64,000 nt of DNA from Cycas panzhihuaensis (taxonomy: Eukaryota > Cycadophyta). Location: positions 208,575,741-208,639,740 of the forward strand of contig CM041465.1 in the NCBI GenBank assembly GCA_023213395.1. Direction: 5' to 3'. Below the pieces are notes generated by a model. It ran no database searches, was not told the DNA's origin, and saw nothing but the letters and a program-made list of their open reading frames with translations. Both the position numbers and the translations under genes were made by a program. Positions within the stretch are counted from its first letter, which is position 1, and every line of letters begins with the position of its first letter. This document shows, in pieces, positions 62,440 to 64,000 of the stretch.

Positions 62440-63976
62440 ATGTCGAGAACACTGCTAATTAGAGAAAATGATGATTTTAGGATTCGCGCAGAATGGCAAA
62501 CCATGAGGAAAGAAGATGAACGAAGGAAGTTGATCATTAAGGCAGGATTGCATAAGTTTATAATGGTGGGGACTTTGCCCAATGTAGATAAATTTTTGCA
62601 AGTAACAATTCCGTTATTGGCCGAATACTCGGAAATGGTACAAGTTTCAGAAGAAATGATAGCGGCGATTCTTGGACTTAGAAGAAGGTGAAGAAATTAA
62701 GAGGGATACTTTGATATCTCGAGAAGAAGCAGCAAGGATAATTGGGGCAGAAAACAAAGATGCCTCTACTTCAGGCATTAGAATAGTAGGCATACAAGCC
62801 CCTGAGAAGCGATTTTTAGCACATTTTATGTTTACTAAAATCGTGCTTACTCAAAAGAATACATTCGTGCCAAGTAACTTAAGAACGATGGTTAATCAAG
62901 TGGCCCACGAGAAAGTCTTAAATTGGGCAAAATTTGTGAAGGAAAGAATAAAATTAAGTTTGCAAGCAGTTTTGGAATCTAACAAAATTGCTTCTTTTTA
63001 TTATGTAACTATTTTACAGGGATTGCTCACGTTTCAGTGTCCAGAAGTTAGTATGCCTAAGGGAAACAGGGAGCAATCACCGTTAGCTTGTTGGACGGAT
63101 GATAGTGAGAAAGACTGGGAAAAAGAGCAAGGCCAAGTCCAGGAGTGGATACAAAAATTGTATCGAATGAATCAGGTGACAGCGGGAGTGCAGCAACACA
63201 TTACCCGAAAAGGGAAGGAAAAAGTAGAATGGGAGAAAGGAGCCAGTTCTTTAGAGGGAGAAGTAGAGAAAGTTCCCAAAACAGAGTCGGTGGAGGAGGA
63301 AGGAAGGGAAGAAAGATTGGAGAAAGTAGCAATAGTAGAGGATGAGGTGCAAAGGCAAAAAATGAGAAGGTTGGCACAAGAAAGAAGAAAGAAAGAAATT
63401 ATAGAGAAATTGAATAATCATCCACTAGAGGTTGAGTTTAATGTAGATAGGGAAATTCTGGAAGAAGGACTGGATCCAATGGAATGTGATGCCTAGGATG
63501 TGACTAATTGGAGGACGACATTGTTGGCAAAGGTAATCGGGCAGCTGGTTACGGAGTTAGAAAGCAGAGCAAAGCTGCCAAAAGAATCCTTGAAAAGGAT
63601 TCATCAAATTACTGAGGAGAAATTGGACTCCTTAAAAAAATTTATAATGGATTGGGTGGACGACATAAATGAGGTAGGGCCACAAGTGGAGGAGTTCAAG
63701 ATAAGGTTTGACAGGTATATTCCAGCAGACATGCAACAAGTTTATCATCGGCTGGGAGCATGGATTATAAAGACGGATGAAGAATCAAAACGGTGTAAAA
63801 ACTTATGGAGGGAACGTAATGGTTATAGAGATCAATTGGAATTGACAGAGAGAGTAAATAGCGAATTAAATCAAGAAATCGAGCAGCTACACTCTGGGGA
63901 AAAGCCGACATTAGCTCTGCTGGATACAATGCAGGATGTTGCCATGTTATGTGAATATTTGAAGCAAGCAATTTGA
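62440..63976 (+). pseudogene. Gypsy-D additional ORF after integrase
   Basis: No known family recognised. About 512 codons from ATG 62440 with one frameshift (about 62685) and one TAG (63494). Blocks: MSRTLLIRENDDFRIRAEWQ, VSEEMIAAILGL, STSGIRIVGIQAPEKRFLAH, a hydrophobic patch (ASFYYVTILQGLLTF), QCPEVSMP, a Glu/Lys-rich middle (EEEGREERLEKVAIVEDEVQ), and a helical end (VNSELNQEIEQLHSGEK). Gypsy-B 35668-36885 shows the same order. Charged middle and coiled-coil end suggest a structural or nucleic-acid-associated role, but an envelope-like protein is not excluded. Confidence 0.68.
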
Positions 63977-64000
63977 GATTACCTCCTCAAATAGCAAGAC

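Larger units (their letters stand above)
56400..64000 (+). mobile_element. Gypsy-D, Ty3/gypsy deletion derivative, runs off the window
   Basis: LTR, PBS, Gag with a peptide-repeat array, zinc knuckles, protease (Asp-Gly-Gly loop), then a jump straight to the integrase C-terminus, hairpins, tandem repeats and an additional ORF. RT, RNase H and the integrase core are absent. The 3' LTR is beyond 64000. The order apart from the deletion equals Gypsy-B. Confidence 0.88.

Noticed and set aside
62440-63976. Calling the 3' ORF an envelope gene
   Set aside because: There is only one short hydrophobic patch, no signal peptide and no clear transmembrane pair. The charged middle and coiled coil do not decide it, so I leave the function open.
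1-64000. CRISPR arrays, rRNA, tRNA genes
   Set aside because: None seen. tRNA-like matches are only the 12-15 base primer-binding sites, and the tandem repeats lack the regular repeat-spacer pattern.

Overview
This is 64 kb of nuclear DNA from a vascular plant with a large, repeat-rich genome. I see no host gene, rRNA, tRNA or CRISPR array. Almost everything recognisable is LTR retrotransposon: Ty1/copia and Ty3/gypsy elements nested in one another, several primed from the initiator-Met tRNA in the way common in plants. Most copies are old and full of stops and frameshifts, and some spacer DNA is unassigned. The state of decay and the lack of genes suggest a gymnosperm-like genome. That is inference only; nothing here fixes the species.

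Layout. 1-473 is the end of an LTR related to the one at 56.4-57.0 kb. 474-26288 is an old plus-strand gypsy element (Gypsy-A) split by a nest. Copia-2 (minus strand, 3020-23829, target duplication ACAAT) sits inside it. Copia-2 in turn carries Copia-1 (plus, 3044-10681, ATGGA), a solo LTR (about 14772-15253) and the chromovirus-like Gypsy-C (minus, 17545-23442, ATAGA/ATAAA). 26.3-32.5 kb holds an integrase scrap, a palindromic microsatellite, and two inverted 5' halves of a Gypsy-A relative (A2 plus, A3 minus). 34646-45193 is a nearly full-length minus-strand gypsy (Gypsy-B, GTGAC duplication). 46384-50086 (N1, plus) and 51727-54791 (N2, minus) are two members of a non-autonomous LTR family that share an unrecognised protein. 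About 56.4 kb to the right edge is Gypsy-D (plus), which lacks RT, RNase H and the integrase core.

The most unusual material is structural. Gypsy-A and Gypsy-B carry additional Gag-like signature blocks between protease and reverse transcriptase, at the same place in both copies. Gypsy-B and Gypsy-D carry a similar extra ORF of about 400-500 codons after integrase. Their Gags hold arrays of three to five CCHC zinc knuckles. Gypsy-D Gag contains a 35-residue tandem peptide repeat. N1 and N2 share a protein with no family I recognise. Copia-1 carries a CpG-dense, GCACGG-rich block in its leader.

How the parts work together: intact relatives would make Gag (particle and RNA binding), protease, RT/RNase H and integrase from one transcript started in the LTR. 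The non-autonomous copies (Gypsy-C, Gypsy-D, N1, N2) would need those proteins in trans. All element names here are local labels, and all family assignments come from motif reading, not database search.
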